From Phallusia mammillata (lineage: Eukaryota > Chordata > Ascidiacea > Phlebobranchia > Ascidiidae): a DNA stretch of 64,000 nt. The number at the start of each line of letters is the position of its first letter. Positions within the stretch are counted from its first letter, which is position 1. This document shows positions 35,601 to 50,200 of this stretch, one piece after another. A program made the position numbers and the translations under genes. The stretch covers positions 96,795-160,794 of the forward strand of contig QLIY01000096.1 in the NCBI GenBank assembly GCA_003260075.1. The letters are read 5' to 3'. The notes under the pieces are model-generated. The model saw nothing but the letters and a program-made list of their open reading frames with translations, had not been told where the DNA came from and did no database searches.

Positions 35601-38600
35601 CAGTGGGACCATGTAAGGATCGCGCACCCCAGTTTGTGAAGCCCTAGTCTACAGCAGTAGTTGTTTCCGAACATGTTTAGGTGTCTAATTAAAAATCCAA
35701 ACACAGTTATACCAATCTGTTCATAAGTTTAACGGTGAAAATAACGACCCAAATAGACGTAAAAATAACGACCCGAAAAACGTCATGCTTTAAAACGATA
35801 GAATAAAAGATGCACAGAAGGAGGTGTAAGCCACCTTGATATCACTCACTGATGATGGCATGAGCATTTTCCGAAACGTTATAATGAATATACAGAATAT
35901 CGCTTTTTACGTCTATTTGGGCCGTTATTTTCACCATTTAAGATATACTAAAATTGCGTAATTTAAATACTTGTATGAAACCAGATGCGGACGAAGATTT
36001 TGTCGATTTTCACCGACAACAGCCGCCTGGTAACACTGCGTTTGTCGTGTTACGCATATTTGATCAACAACAACCCAACAGAAGCGGAATTCCGAAGCAT
36101 TGCCAACATTGGTAAGAACATTTGATTTTCTGAATAAAACGCAATTTCATATAGGCCTTACAAAGTTTTACTAATCACTAACTACGAAAACAGTACTAAA
36201 CATAAATCTTTCATAATGTAGTCAGTTTGGACCCTACACCAAAAGCAGTGAAACACTACGTGAAGGAACATATTAAAGCACAGATCCAGTACAGAGGAAC
36301 TCGTTATTGCGTGCTTAGCGAAAGGTATGACTTTCGGCTAAATCTAAGGTCAAAATAAAGTTTGTTATACACGACCTTTCGTGTTAACAGGTCAGGGCCC
36401 GATAATTTGATATGGTATATACCCGACATAGCTGTCGCATTTAACTTGGGTTTTGCTACGGTTTGCGGCTCCAAGAACTGGTAATAATACTGAATTTTGC
36501 ATAAGCAATAATATATATGGCAGTCGCACCAGTCAGGTTTAAACCAACTTCTTTGTCTCATATGGCCATTAAATTGCACAAAAATTAAATAAGCTTACGT
36601 GAACTAAGATTTACAATGCAAGCATGAACAAATTTGTTTCATGAATCGACCACTTAAACACAGTTAAAATCGTTTTCCCGATTAATATCGAATGAACCAG
36701 GTAACAGTTCATAATATTAGCTGTAAGTTTTTGTATGTTATGGTTCTCAGTTTCGCGGATATAGTTATGAAGTCGCTTAGACGAAACAACTGGGCGGAAA
36801 TCGACCTTTACAACGAAGTGACACCAGTCACGGAAAAAGAGTACAATTTTGCAAGATCAATCTTCGTGCCGTACCTCGAGCGGGAAGTCAATTTCTACGT
36901 GAAATCCCATGTTGTTTTCCCACAAAATAGCATTTTCCCACTGTTGGCGGACGTTGCAATCATGGGAGAGGTAAGCGATTTCGTTTTTTTGTGAAAAGCT
37001 GGCATCGCTCTTTTAACGCCACAAAGATACTCAGGCTTCCCTTAAGATGGTTGGTGAGGTAAAAATACGTTTTACCCGTGTTTTCAAAGATTTCGTAACC
37101 AAACTGATTATGTAGATTGTCTGTATTAAAGGCATACGTTTGCATATGCTAAAAACAACATCATTTGCTCTACCTCGATAGTAGCAAACAAAAAGTAGCT
37201 AAACATACACAACCAACAACAATGGTTTACAAAATAGACCAATTACCACCTTTTCAAAAATCATTGTAATGTAATATACCTAGATAAGAATCAAATTTCC
37301 GCACCCCCAGTCAAATTGCAACTATTTGCAGTGGGATTCAAGAAACATCACACTTATGGAGTTGACAGCAGATTTGAACAAGATGCTTTCTCTCGTTCGG
37401 CCATTGCTCGGAAGCAAAGGAATCTTCGCTGAACCTAGACTCGAACAACTGCTCAACTTGCCGTTCTACCAGCTTATGGACAGTGCCACCAGCGCTCTAC
37501 CCCCACTCACTGAAGAAGAGCTACGCAACTTAGCCCAAATCCAAGATGAGGTACGGGTAGTGATGTACCGAAACGTCAGTTTAACGAAATTATTTGACCG
37601 AACCAAAGATCTTTACAAAGAGTTGGTTTCGCCGAAACCGAATCTTTGACGCAGACAACTTTAAAGTGCAAAACGTATCTTTTTCATCTAATTGCATATC
37701 ACACAATTCCTTACACTGCGCAAAAGCTAACACTGCGCCAACTAGTAACTTTTTTAAGGCGTTACCATTTTGTTCACTTTAGTCAAAAGGCCAGTAATTC
37801 ATTTACAGGCCAGCACAACGACCGAGACAAATTAAAACCCACAAAATTTATAAAATAATGCAAAATAACTGTCCTGTAGGAAAACACTCAAGCTCAAAAA
37901 AGGATTTTCTAATGTCAATATACCTTTCTCACGTTATTAACGAGAGTTAGAACACATAAAACTTGTTGTTGATTTTTGTTGTTGTTTCAGGCATACGTCG
38001 CGTTCAACATGCTGAAAATGCAAAGTAGCATGCCAGTCTACGTCAAACTTCTGAACAAGGAGATCGACCTCAACAGGCTGATTGAGATGCCCTGGCTTCG
38101 TAAGATGAATCTCATGAAATTATGGACGGTAGGCTGTGTGTAATATTTACTCTATTACAAGCTTAAAAGACATCCCATTAGGCAGCAACCCATAAATAAA
38201 CCCTGGATAACTACATAAATAACCCTGGATAACAGTGCAAACAAACGTTAGATTGTAAAGTTACACTGTAAGGGTGCGTATCCTTTTTTACAGTACTTAA
38301 AGCCATGAAAAACATGACAGGTGTCTAAAACATGAAAAATACTGTCGCAACATTATTTCAAAAAATATATTTTAACTGTGAGAAGTAAAGATTTTCATTG
38401 AGTTAAATTGGCCTTATCTAGTTTAGTCGAAAAAGCAAACACTTCATTTTGTATAAAACCAGAAATTGTTGCTTTCTTTTAAAGATGTCGTTAGTGATGG
38501 AATGTAGCTTAATGGTAGTCGTGTCGCAAAGTAAAAACTGATGGATTTTTTTATAGCTATCGCAAGAGTTTGAAAGTGGCAAAAGCTATCGGAGTTTGGA

Positions 38601-41258
38601 GGCCAACGAACCTTTGCGAATGGACATTGCTTCTCCCACTTCGATTGGCTTACCGCATGTACAAAGCACGAGTCTTACTTACTACTACAATCTCCGTTCA
38701 AGCGTAACTGCACAAATTCGGAACATCTTCCTTTACAACCGGGGCACCTTGTCTGTTCAGGCCAAACCACTGTGAGTACAGATTATTTGATTTCAAACAA
38801 GCAGTAACCTCGGACCCGCCTAAAGGTCTTAAATTCTGACAATAATTCAAGATTTTGTGTTACCTACGTTGTTATAATCTCACCATTTCATAAGCCCAAG
38901 AAACCGCAGAACAGCCTTTCGTTATTATCATTACAAACAAAGACTATTAAACGCTTTCAACAACATAAACCGTAGTGTAAATGTACAAGTATTTATGCCT
39001 CTTTGTTTTTTAGCATACGATCTAGTATGGAATGGAGCCACAAAATTCAATTCCCTGGAGGCGCAACCTGTGGTGCTGGGTACTTGCTTAACGCGGGCCA
39101 TAGCAGTGACATCAGCGTGAGCATCGACGTGGAACCAAATCAGGTGTCGGTTAACGTTGCACCATTGCATGCGTCTACTGAACTTCTAAGCATTACGTAA
39201 GTACGACCACCATTTCAAAATTGAAAATATAATATGATTCAAATTGTTGAAAGATTGAAACAAACATTGCTTTAAATCGACATGTTATTTAAAAAACATT
39301 TGTTTGCTTTTGGATTTGTTTTATCTTGTTTGCAGATCCAACATAATGGCGGTGAAGAACGGTGTTTTAAAGGTGATTCCAAGGGCCAGTGAATGTGCAG
39401 AAACTTGCCTTTCCAGTAACTGTAACAGGGGCACATATCTTCAGTACAAGGTAATTTGTGCGATACGCGATTACGAAATGTCGGTAAAATCCCTTAAGTT
39501 GTGCAATAACATAGCAGCAAAAGCAGAGTATCAAGAAGGTTTGAAATTGGTGCCTAAACTTGACCGAAACCAGAAAGTACACGCCTGAAACAGTGTCATT
39601 TCAAAACAAAGCACAATTATACACGGAAGCTGGTAAAATTGCGAAACAAAAGAGACCGAGTACGAAGTCAGATCCTAATCAAGTCTGTTTTATTCCAACT
39701 TAAGCCCAAACCCAAAGCCGATCGGAAAAGTTCGGCATTTTGAGGAAGTAAATAACTTACCATGCTTTTGAGGCTTCTATCGCATGAAATTACGGTGTAG
39801 CGGCAGCGCGCTTGGTCATGATCCACCAATTCACATTTTCGCGTCGGTATTTCCGGCTTGGTGATCGTTGGGTGACATTGTGACACGCTATATGATATGT
39901 GCTTTTACCAAGCGAAATAAACTGAATTCAACTCAAACTTACAGTAGAATGGGAATATAAAGAAATCCATTTTTTGCAGAACTGTTACAATAACCCAATG
40001 GACATCGGTCTCTACCTCCGAAGTGACCAGCGCTATTACTACAAGATGAGAATCGCCACAGGACTTCTTAACACGGTCATAAACGAACAAAACGTGGAAA
40101 GCAAAGGAATGGAATTTGTGGTAAGTTTTTTTTACACCAACAGCCAGCAGGGCTTTGGACACATTTATACTTCATTCATAATTACTACATTATTATTTAT
40201 TTGGTAAAAGGCTTTGTGGCCCCCCACACATCTAATGTATCAGTTATCAGCTAATCTGAATTTGCAATACAACTAAAGTGGCCGTATAGAACATGACGAC
40301 TTGTGTCATTTTCAAATGAAGTGAATTAAAAAACCAAGCATGTATTTGATGGTTTGTTTCTCGTTAGAATCTTTAAAACCCTGAAATCTGTTCCTATGGC
40401 CATATTTCCTTTGACAAAAGGCCTTTGTTGAACTGTTTTGGGTAAATACATTTCTTTTTTGGCACTTAGTAGCTGAACGTTGTGATTTCAGTTTGGAAGA
40501 AGCATCAACCCAACTGAGGAAGATATAGCCGATGGCCTGAAGATGGCAGTTAAATATATCCCAACCCTGTCCGAAGTTCGCTGGGAATACGCATTTTCCA
40601 GTGGACAACCTTGGATAGTGAGCCTGAAGTCGGCCGTTCAGCTTGTAGATGAAGAAGTAAACGATAGCCCACTTGATTACTACCTTGCTGTTGCAAAAGT
40701 GACAAGGCCAGATGGCAGCATCGTGTACAACAATGAGCTTAAGATTGCTCGTCAATCTACACCGGACAACAACTTTTTGGAACTCTTCCGTTACTTTTCA
40801 CACGTAAGTATGGCATGAACTAAGATTACTGTAACGGACATATTGCGAGTGCAAGGTTTCTCCGTATTCACCACGACATTTTTTAGTCATTTGTCCTGTA
40901 ATCGTCCTATGATAAGCTAGATCTTTCACCAACATTGAGTTTAAGTACAAAACCCTTAATGCAATTTATACAAACCGGTTCCACGATTTTGTCGAAATAA
41001 ATGACTAGAATTTAGTTTTATCAGTATAACTACAGTCTCCAACGTTCGTGGCATAACCAAAAAACTGTTTGCTTCACTATAAACCCTGCGACAACGCAAA
41101 CCTTTTGTTGAATTCTGATATATTTACAGCACACAGCTGAAGCTACCACCTACACAGTTACTGGGAAATTTCAATTCCCGGTAATAGGATACTACTCAGC
41201 AAAAGGTTTGGTCAAGAGCGAATCCAGTAGTTTGTCCAGCTACACTGCTAGAGTACAG
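29037..41258 (+). CDS. Lipoprotein exons 1-23: signal peptide and lipid-transfer module
   Basis: Exons: 29037..29121, 29826..29864, 29944..30040, 30849..31032, 31258..31383, 32279..32470, 32851..32988, 33571..33682, 33944..34208, 34277..34490, 34753..34924, 35373..35539, 35985..36111, 36222..36324, 36751..36970, 37332..37550, 37991..38128, 38557..38771, 39014..39196, 39336..39450, 39980..40120, 40492..40803 and 41130..41258. They encode residues 1 to about 1231. Family features are the YTYQYEG beta-barrel start in exon 3, paired cysteines in exon 4 (RCSVEIKIPYQC), ALSVLQINFSAL in exon 5 and helical-repeat segments in exons 8-16. Exon 10 has two further in-frame acceptors (first coding base 34304, or 34310), so its 5' edge is uncertain by up to 33 bases. 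The module should form the lipid-loading cavity. Confidence 0.88.
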
Positions 41259-44200
41259 GTAACCTCACATAACTCGTCAGTTGCACATTAAAAGTATATC
41301 TTAAAACATATTAGAGCACTCTCTAACCTGGGCTCGTTTGAACCGCCGAAGGTTCCACAGCTCTGAAAATTTAAAAAAAACATAATGGTTGGAGAAAGCA
41401 AATTTAAAGTTTATGCAAAAGATTACCAACCCCTTGTGAAACAAGTTTGATTTTTAACCTCTTTTAATGACATGTAAACAAGCGTTAATGAATAGTTAAA
41501 TATTTCGTTAAAAGAGTGAAAACAGTAGAAAATTGTGTCTTTCCGTATTAACAACCCACATTATTAAACTTTAAATCCTAAATAAGCTTTATTGTTTAGT
41601 TAAACAAGGGGCTATTGGAAACGCCAGGACCATCAGTAGGTCACTTCAGTATCAAAACAAAGCCTGTCACTGATGGCACAATGAGCGGATACCTAACGGA
41701 GGCAACCGTGGATTCTCTAAACATCCCGATGGTACCTTTCACCCAAATCAACATGCACTACAGATCTGTTAACGACACTGCCGGAAATTGTAACAACATT
41801 CTTCATGCTGAAGCCTTGCGCCGTGACGGTCGACCAGTTCCCTTCGTTAACCTTCGCTACGACATTGCCAGAAGCGCTCCAAGTTCAGTTGCACTGAAGG
41901 CTACACTTACTTGCAATATATGGCAAACGCAAATTGATATAACGTCGCCCAACACAACAGCTCTTATCACCACCACCAGATACGTTGTCCCGGAAAAAAT
42001 GTTTCCCAATACCTTAATGGAGAGCAACGTGCAAAATGAGGTGAGAATCTTGGACACAAATACCGAGTACAACCCCACTTGTGTTACCTTAGCAATATCA
42101 GCTTGCAAGACCGTGGACGATGAGACCTACTTCAAAATGGATATAACTACAACGGCATCGCGACATCCTATACTGCGTTGGTCACTGCCTGCAAGCCTTT
42201 CATACTACGCTTATCTAACTCTAAAACCAAACCGATGCGCAAAGTGCCATCATCTTGATGTCAACCTACCGAACTTACGCATAAACAGCCGTCTATTAGA
42301 TTCGGAGGCTCGAATCTTTAACTGGCAAATGGACGTGAACATAAACCGAGGAGTGATGTCCTACCTTTACCTACCAGACAAGATTGTGAACCTTCTTAAC
42401 CACTTCTATACCGACGAAAATCTAAGGTTCGGAATCTTGCAGTCTTTCGAGGAGCAGGTCCCCGAGAAAAAGTGGAATGTCAATTTAATGTACTACGTGG
42501 GCGAAAGAAGATTCGAAATTTCTGCAAACCTGGCGACACCAACTGCTAAAGTGTGGAATAACGTCCTTTTTACGTCTAACATCTTGTGTACACGATGCGT
42601 GCCCTTGCTGGAGTCCCAATTTACAACTGACTTTAGCTATAAATTTAAGGAACTGGAAAAGTCAGAATTAACTGAATTCGCACCTCAAGATTGCGGCTAC
42701 TTACACGAGATGTCACTTGTTCACAACCACCAGGGTTTGGTAGTAATTGACACTTATCTCAGACACGAGATTATCGCCGGCTCCAAGCTCCATCGACTTC
42801 GAAGCAAATTTAACTTCAAATACTCGAACCTCCGCAATTCGTTGTTAACAATGTGGACCGACGTGATCGAGTTGCCGTTCGCCATCAACGTAACCGCCCG
42901 GCCCAATAGTCCAGCAAACGGATTTGCTTATGATGTTGCATTAAGCTACGGTCGGAATTCCTTATGGGAAGGAACGTTTACTCAAGCACCAGTCCCTGTT
43001 ACTCGATTCCCAGAAATTTGCACTGCTTCTGAGACCTGTATGTACAGAAACTTCAGCCTTTGGCAGGTAAGAGACTTTTTTACTGTGTAAGTTCAGTAAA
43101 TGTGTATTTCACATAAAAACATGACATAGCTGCCCTTCTCACATGCATTTGAGCGGCGCAAAATTTATAACTGTTAAAACTGAATAAAATTTAAAACACC
43201 TCAAAATAGTTTTGAAAAATACATGTGCTGATCACCCTCTCAGAAATGGATTTCCTTTAATGGTTCTTTATCTTTGTTAATAGATGAACAACTGTCCAGA
43301 CTTCAGCGTGTACTACGCTGGCCACGAAGAGGCGAACGTGTACAGGTCGACACGGTGCTCCTTCATTGGATGGGACTACATTAAATCGGGCAGCTCAAGA
43401 AAAGGAAGCGTTGTCATCGATGGCAAACACGATCCGTCGGTTTTTGTTGACTACGTGGCGGTTACATATGAACAAACAGCAAGTAGGAGACGCATGACCT
43501 GGTTGAGTGAACTTCCACGACCAACTAGGTTATTTCCCATAAGAACAGAGTTCAGCATGCTGGTAGAACCCAGTCCAATGCGCATGGAAGTGAATCTAGA
43601 CACAGGTACAGTTGACTTTGCAGTTCGCTACACGCTTAACGAAGAATTCTTTGTGTCTATGGCAACCAAAAACCTTCCCTTGGAAGTTGACTGCACCTAC
43701 AGGACAACTGTTGACGCTAGCACCATGTCAATGTCGATTCCAAGATGCACTTTAAGATACAGACCGTTGACCGGAGAAGCAATATACAACACCACTGTTA
43801 TTGCACGCATGTCATCCCTCAGAAACTGGAACATTAACGCCAATTGCCTTGCCAGCAGCGAGCCACTCTTGATGCTAAAATTGGCTATGGCAGAAAGCAC
43901 CCTGAGTACAAGGGTACTGTGCGGAAGTGCGACCAATCCTAATCCCCCTTGTAATATTAGAGCTACATTTTCACCATCCACTTTTGTAATCACCAGCAAT
44001 TTCTACAGCAAAAATGTCAACTGCTCATGGGCCAATAACGAGTTGCTTATTGGCGTCCAGACTCCACTGATTCTGTTTAGAACCAGTTTGAATATGGCAC
44101 CCAACGAAAATGTTCGCGTGACAGTGACCTTCAACTCACCTTCGCGGTTTACCAACTCACTGGTTTACGAGGGGGAACTGAGGTCAATGAACTTGGAGGG

Positions 44201-47200
44201 TGAGTCTGTTCGCCTCCCAGGAATCGTCGACCCCTGTTCATGGCGCTGTGTCTACCGTATTTCGCCCGACGTTGCCGCTGACCTGGACATGCTGATGAAC
44301 ATAGGAAAGATAACGTACAAGTACAGGTACTACAAGGGCAGAAACAATCCAGTTATTCCAGACCACATTCCATCCGCACCGGCATCTAGTCAACTAAACA
44401 TCATACGTTTGAACTACCGTGCCTGTAGCAGCTTGGTCTTATTTGAGAACGTAAACATCTTCACAGAAGATCGTGCACGACTTTTATCGACGAAAATCAA
44501 CGCCACAATCAACGCCTGGCCATTTGTGGAAGGAAGCGCCTGGAACGTATTAGTATCGCCTGTCTTGCCACTTCGCACCTGTTGGACATGCTTGGGCCCA
44601 CTTGAGATGTTTGCAAATTACGACGCAACCCGAACCAATGAGGAGCGCATCGACGTTGTATCGCGATTTGCTAATGCCGCAGATATCGTAATGAACTACA
44701 CCACTGGGCCAAGGGAGAGCAACACCGTCTTGTTTCTCCGAGGAGCAACGACAATCACTCTAGGTCGAAGAGATGAAACCGCTCGTCCAGTTTGGTCCTT
44801 GGTCAACGATATCCACATTGCGCCATCGTCGATTTATAAAGTTGACATTCAGTCGAATTGTGAAGGATGTGGGATAAACAACATTGTCTTTATCACACGG
44901 AACGAGTACCGAGTTTCGACTTCCCTTATGTCAAGCATGCAATTGCGCAACGCCCTAACATCACTCCGCTATTCCCTGGCAGTTGATTCGACTAGAGCAA
45001 GACTCACGTTCAGGTAAAACTAAAAAAGTATTTAAATTTCATAGAAAACCCCAAGTAAATCCATTAAGCAATATCGGACAGTAGGAATTTTAAATGCCAA
45101 TTAGTAAAACTATAACAAACGGTTACTATTTGCATTGATTAGAACAGAAGATGTTACATTGTTGCATAAGTCCCTGACCAAAACAATTCACTATTTTTTT
45201 ATTTATAGCTACCCAGACACGAGGGACGCGCTTGTAATGGCGGACTTCGACGTAAATAAAGATCAACTCACAGTTCGCGATGTCAAGTTTACTACCTGGC
45301 GGCATGACTGGAGACTCCGAGGCATGACTGTACGGCTACTGCGCGACATCGATCAGCGCTTGGTAGGCTTCAACATGCAAAACATGCGCCTAACTCGCAC
45401 ATGCAACTGTGGTGCTCCAACCCCTTGTGCGTGCGACTTTACCATTGTCGGATCAGCGGAAGCTTCGATTGGCGGCGAGTGGAACATCGACATCAGGGAC
45501 ATCGCCGGAAAGATGATAACCGTAAAAATTGCTCTAACTCCGGGTGCGGAAATCACTGTTGGCAGTTTGATACACTTGGATATGCCTACAATATATATGG
45601 ACATGGATTTTTATGCGGTGTATTCCACTGCCTTAATAAAAGAAAACCTGACCTGGGCAATAGAAATGACCAATCCAAACACTGGAAAGATGGTGCCTGT
45701 TATCAAGACGCGGTATCGTTCGAACTTTGCGCCAGACCCGACCACCAAAATCATGACTGGAGCCTTTGATTTGACAGTATATCGGTGGTACTTTTTGTCA
45801 CCAGAACATGCGACGCCTTACCACATTTCATTGACACTTGAACCCAACAATGAAATAGCGGGCAGAGAAATTACAGCAACAATGCAAGTCGGTGACAGAT
45901 GGACGACTACGCAACATTGGTTAATATCCACAGAGTGCTTGGCGACATATGATGTATTCGGACTTCAGATTTGTGACCCACGGCGCATGATCCTTAATGC
46001 AACAGTAGATTTCCCACTAATGAAGTCAAATGCCATGTGGACATTCAACGATAACCACTGGACAGTGCTTACGGACTTCAGTATCCTCCGCCGCACAGCA
46101 AACGGCTGTGAACCAATCTACATGTTTAGAGAACATATGGACGTCGAATGGAACACCAATCCAAATGCTGTCACTGGAGTTTACAACTTTACCTCAGAAA
46201 TGATGTGGCCGATTGACCTTAGAACAAGCGTCGGGATCAGAATGACACCAACCGCAGATCGCACATCAAATATCATTTCCACAACGCTGAACCTAGGAAG
46301 CATTCCACAATTCAAAGTAATCTACAGCCCATCGTCTGTAAAGGGAAGCAACAATGTAAGAGTCGTAACGTCAGAGAACGAATTGATTCTAAACGGAGAT
46401 CTTACACTTTCCGATTGCCTGGAGGAAGTTAGCGTGATTTGCATTCCCACGACGTGGCAGCTATCAAACGTTGATGTTAACGTCCCATTTACATCTGTGC
46501 TTCGCGCAATTCCACTTCTCAAAAGGTTTGTTCCGGACAACGGCATGTTTGATCTGACCTTGGAGCATTCTCAAATGACCATGATCGTTCATTGCGCCGG
46601 TATGGGTTGCACAATAACAACTAATATGCAACTGAACGGACCTTCTATGCCCGACAACCTGATAATGCACAGCACGCTTACTATGTCAGCCGAAACCTGT
46701 TCCTACCACATGACTCTCAATCACTGGAACACTATAATGAACTGGGAGTGGACACCTGCCACCATGGCGTTTACGAGCGAACACACAATTACAACTACAT
46801 GGCAAGTTTTTGTTACTTAACTAGTAAATATAAAACTGATAAATTTGTCCTGCCAAATAGTTCATGGAAAATACATGAACAGAAGCAACAGTTATTTGCA
46901 ATGTGTTTGTACTTCTTTTAGAACAAAGTTGATTAAAACATAATGAAACTTTGTCGCTATATACGAATTTTGTTTTGCAAGTTATGTCATTATCCTGATG
47001 AAGGCGTCTTGTATAGGACGTCGAAACGTCGATTATTTATAATAAAACTGCTGGATGAGCAATACTTTGTTATACATTATGCCTGGCAGCAATAGCCTAT
47101 TTCATAATGAAACTTATCTCATTGTACAGGATCAAACACCACGTCATTACTGACTTCCCAGGCATCCTCATGGTCAACCACATTCTCTTCCAGCTTGAAA

Positions 47201-50200
47201 CGATGGGAGAAATGAGGGAGTTCCTTCCCATTGACATTGATATGGAATACAGGAAACCAACGACTGACACTTGGATGCTCAATGTTAGATCCTGTGCTGT
47301 TTGTGTACCTTCTGTGATGATGTTCAACGTTTCAATGATTATGGACAACACCATGAACCCAGTTCGACTCCGTTGGGAGATTACAACTGAAAGGTAATTC
47401 CTTTACCTTCGTATATTGCATTATCAAACCACAAGGTCCATTAAGGGAACCATTGCATTCCATGCTTTGCTTTTGAAAAGAATTGTTTTTTCTGAAATTT
47501 TCAACAAAGACAACATATATTTAAAAAAATCAACATTTTCCGCCATTTCGAGTGTTTCAACTGGTATACATTGCCGATTTTAAGCAACTTCTTTGGTTAC
47601 GTTTTTTCAGGTACCCGATGTTAAACCACATAACTTCTGTGGTTATTCGAACCACCGTACCCAGGGAAGCCTGGTCATGTGACCTGATGGTTAGCAACAT
47701 ATTCTGCTGGACAAAGAGCACCTGGAATCTGACTCCGAGATCAGCGCTTCTGAATCAACTGGTAGTGGGCCTGCCAGACAACACCCAAGGTGTCGACATC
47801 AGATACGAAACAGACGCAACTACAAATGTCAGAACTGTGAGGATGACGTATACCGATAACGATACACTGTACAAGTGCACCGGTACTCCAGTTCCAGCGG
47901 TCGAAAACACCTTGGCTTTTACTTGCATCAGAACTGAGGTACGGATACAGTTAAATTAACACTCTACATAAAACGCATGTTTCGTTGTGTGTATATAGTT
48001 GAAGTCGACATAAAGTTATGTGGCCCTGTTTATCAGGTGGTTGGTAATATATTATTTTTCAGCCACCTTCTGGTAAGGCACCACCACGACCAGTGACTGT
48101 GACTGAATGGCGGTTGGACGCAAGTTATGTGATCGGATATGACATGCCAAATGCTGACTGGCTGAAAGTCATGAGATTCCTTTTCACATTCAATTACAGT
48201 CATTGCCTGGACGAAACTTGGATCGCGGAAACCTTACGAACGGTTAGTCCTAGGTCGTTTTCACTTTTCAGCTTATACAAGTAACCTAACCAGTGGTGGA
48301 ATTCAATTTTCTTCCCAGTCGGTTCTGTCACAAAAGTCATATTTTTCAGTCAGTTCTCTTACAAAAAGTCCATTGATGGTACCCAGTAATGCTAACCGGT
48401 TCGCTGATCTCATAAAATTTCATGAGACGGATCTTTAGAACCTGTGCGAACCAGCTATACCCCACCGCCGGACCTAACTTATTGCTTCATAGATATTACA
48501 GCGCCAAAGCGTATCTTATAGATGTACTAACAAATTATCTAATAACAGAGGTTCCATGTAAATGATCCGGACTTATGTACCCGTCTATCTTCATACTTGT
48601 GTGCCGAAAACAACAAGTTGATTGAAAGATGGAACAAGAGTTATGATCCCGAAATAGGTATGTTTAATTATTTGAACATTTTCTACTATTATAACAAAGC
48701 ATTTAACATCAACCTTGTAATCTCTGCAGTGAACCAAGCCCTGCATCGCGTTAACTTGTACATGAAGCCCTACTACGATTTGATTGAGCCATATACAAGT
48801 AATATTGCCACGTATCTGAGCAAAGACTACCTAAGATTTTCGATGGAGAGTATCAACCACGACGATGTATTCAGAGTGGAAGTTACATGCCCCAAGTAAG
48901 ACCTCTCAAATCAAATACAGAAAATTCAGAGAGATTTATAACAGTGGTATTAAGCTGAAATTTGAAACGCACTTACATCACCTAAAAGAGTTCAGGTCAA
49001 ACTAATCTTAGTCGTACCAACGGAACCGTCCCCGTTAAAGTTTTATTTAAAAAGAGTAGTGCCTTGTCAATGTAATCTATTATATCAACACTTTAAAATA
49101 CTTTGAAACAAAAGGTTGTAGGGATTTTGGCAAAAAAGGCCTGTCTTATGCTTTGACTAATCGAAATTTCATCGCATTAATACATCAATTGGTTTGTATA
49201 GATGCGATCGTCCCCTGGCCACATTTGAACTCAGATTGACAAGAGACGCACGAAACCGATCAATTGCCACCTTGTCATGCACAAGTCCAATCATGACATC
49301 GACACTGACCTTTACAGCACGGTGAGTCCAGCAGATAAATGACTTTCTATTTGTTCAAAAGGGCAATTTATTGTGAACTTCCATCTGAGAGTTTTTAGCA
49401 TAACCTGTTGAACCACGCATTACTTCTGTATTGGTTGACAGTCTTCCTATGCGCCCGTTGCACTTCCATTGGTCGATGGGAGGATACGACATCACCATGA
49501 CGATGGAAATGAACGACAATAACGCCTTGATGGGCATGACCGCCAACGTAGGTATGCCAAATGGCCGAACCGTTCGCTGCCAAGCAGAAAGGACGACACC
49601 AACTGCTATGACAATGCCATGCATTTGCAACGAGATGGAGGTAAAATTACACATAGAGTTGATGTAGGACATTTGAAAAACAACTAAAAATGCTCTACAA
49701 CTGGTATATTATTTTGTGCTATCGATTGTAGACAAAATATTGCCTTTGTTTTAGGGTGAAACTGTGGGACCAGAGATTGCTCGCTTCAACATTCCCATCC
49801 TTTTCATGGATTCGTTTTACAACAAGATCAACCAGTGGGCGACCTACTCTAAACTAATGAACATTACCACACTGATTAAGCAGGTAAAGTGACAGAGCAG
49901 AACCATCATCTTTCATCACAGCTACACAGTTTTCATATACTTGCTTTAAACCACAACACTATCGAACGAGTATAGCATTGTTCTTAACTGAGCTGGAAAA
50001 CACTAAAATCCAGAACATTTGACTGATACTTTACCACAAAATGAACGTCGCAGGTAATCTCTATTTTAAAATGCATTGTTTTAAATTGAATCGGTCCCTT
50101 GCATAAGTTCGGCATTACCGCAAACAGCCAACCAATGTTCAAATAAACACAATTAGCATCCATTTTTTTGCAGGAACTTGGCCTTTCCGTGAAAGCATCT

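Noticed and set aside
41857-46670. Minus-strand and alternative-frame open frames inside the giant lipoprotein exons
   Set aside because: They are shadows of the long plus-strand exons, whose frame continues in phase across all neighbours.
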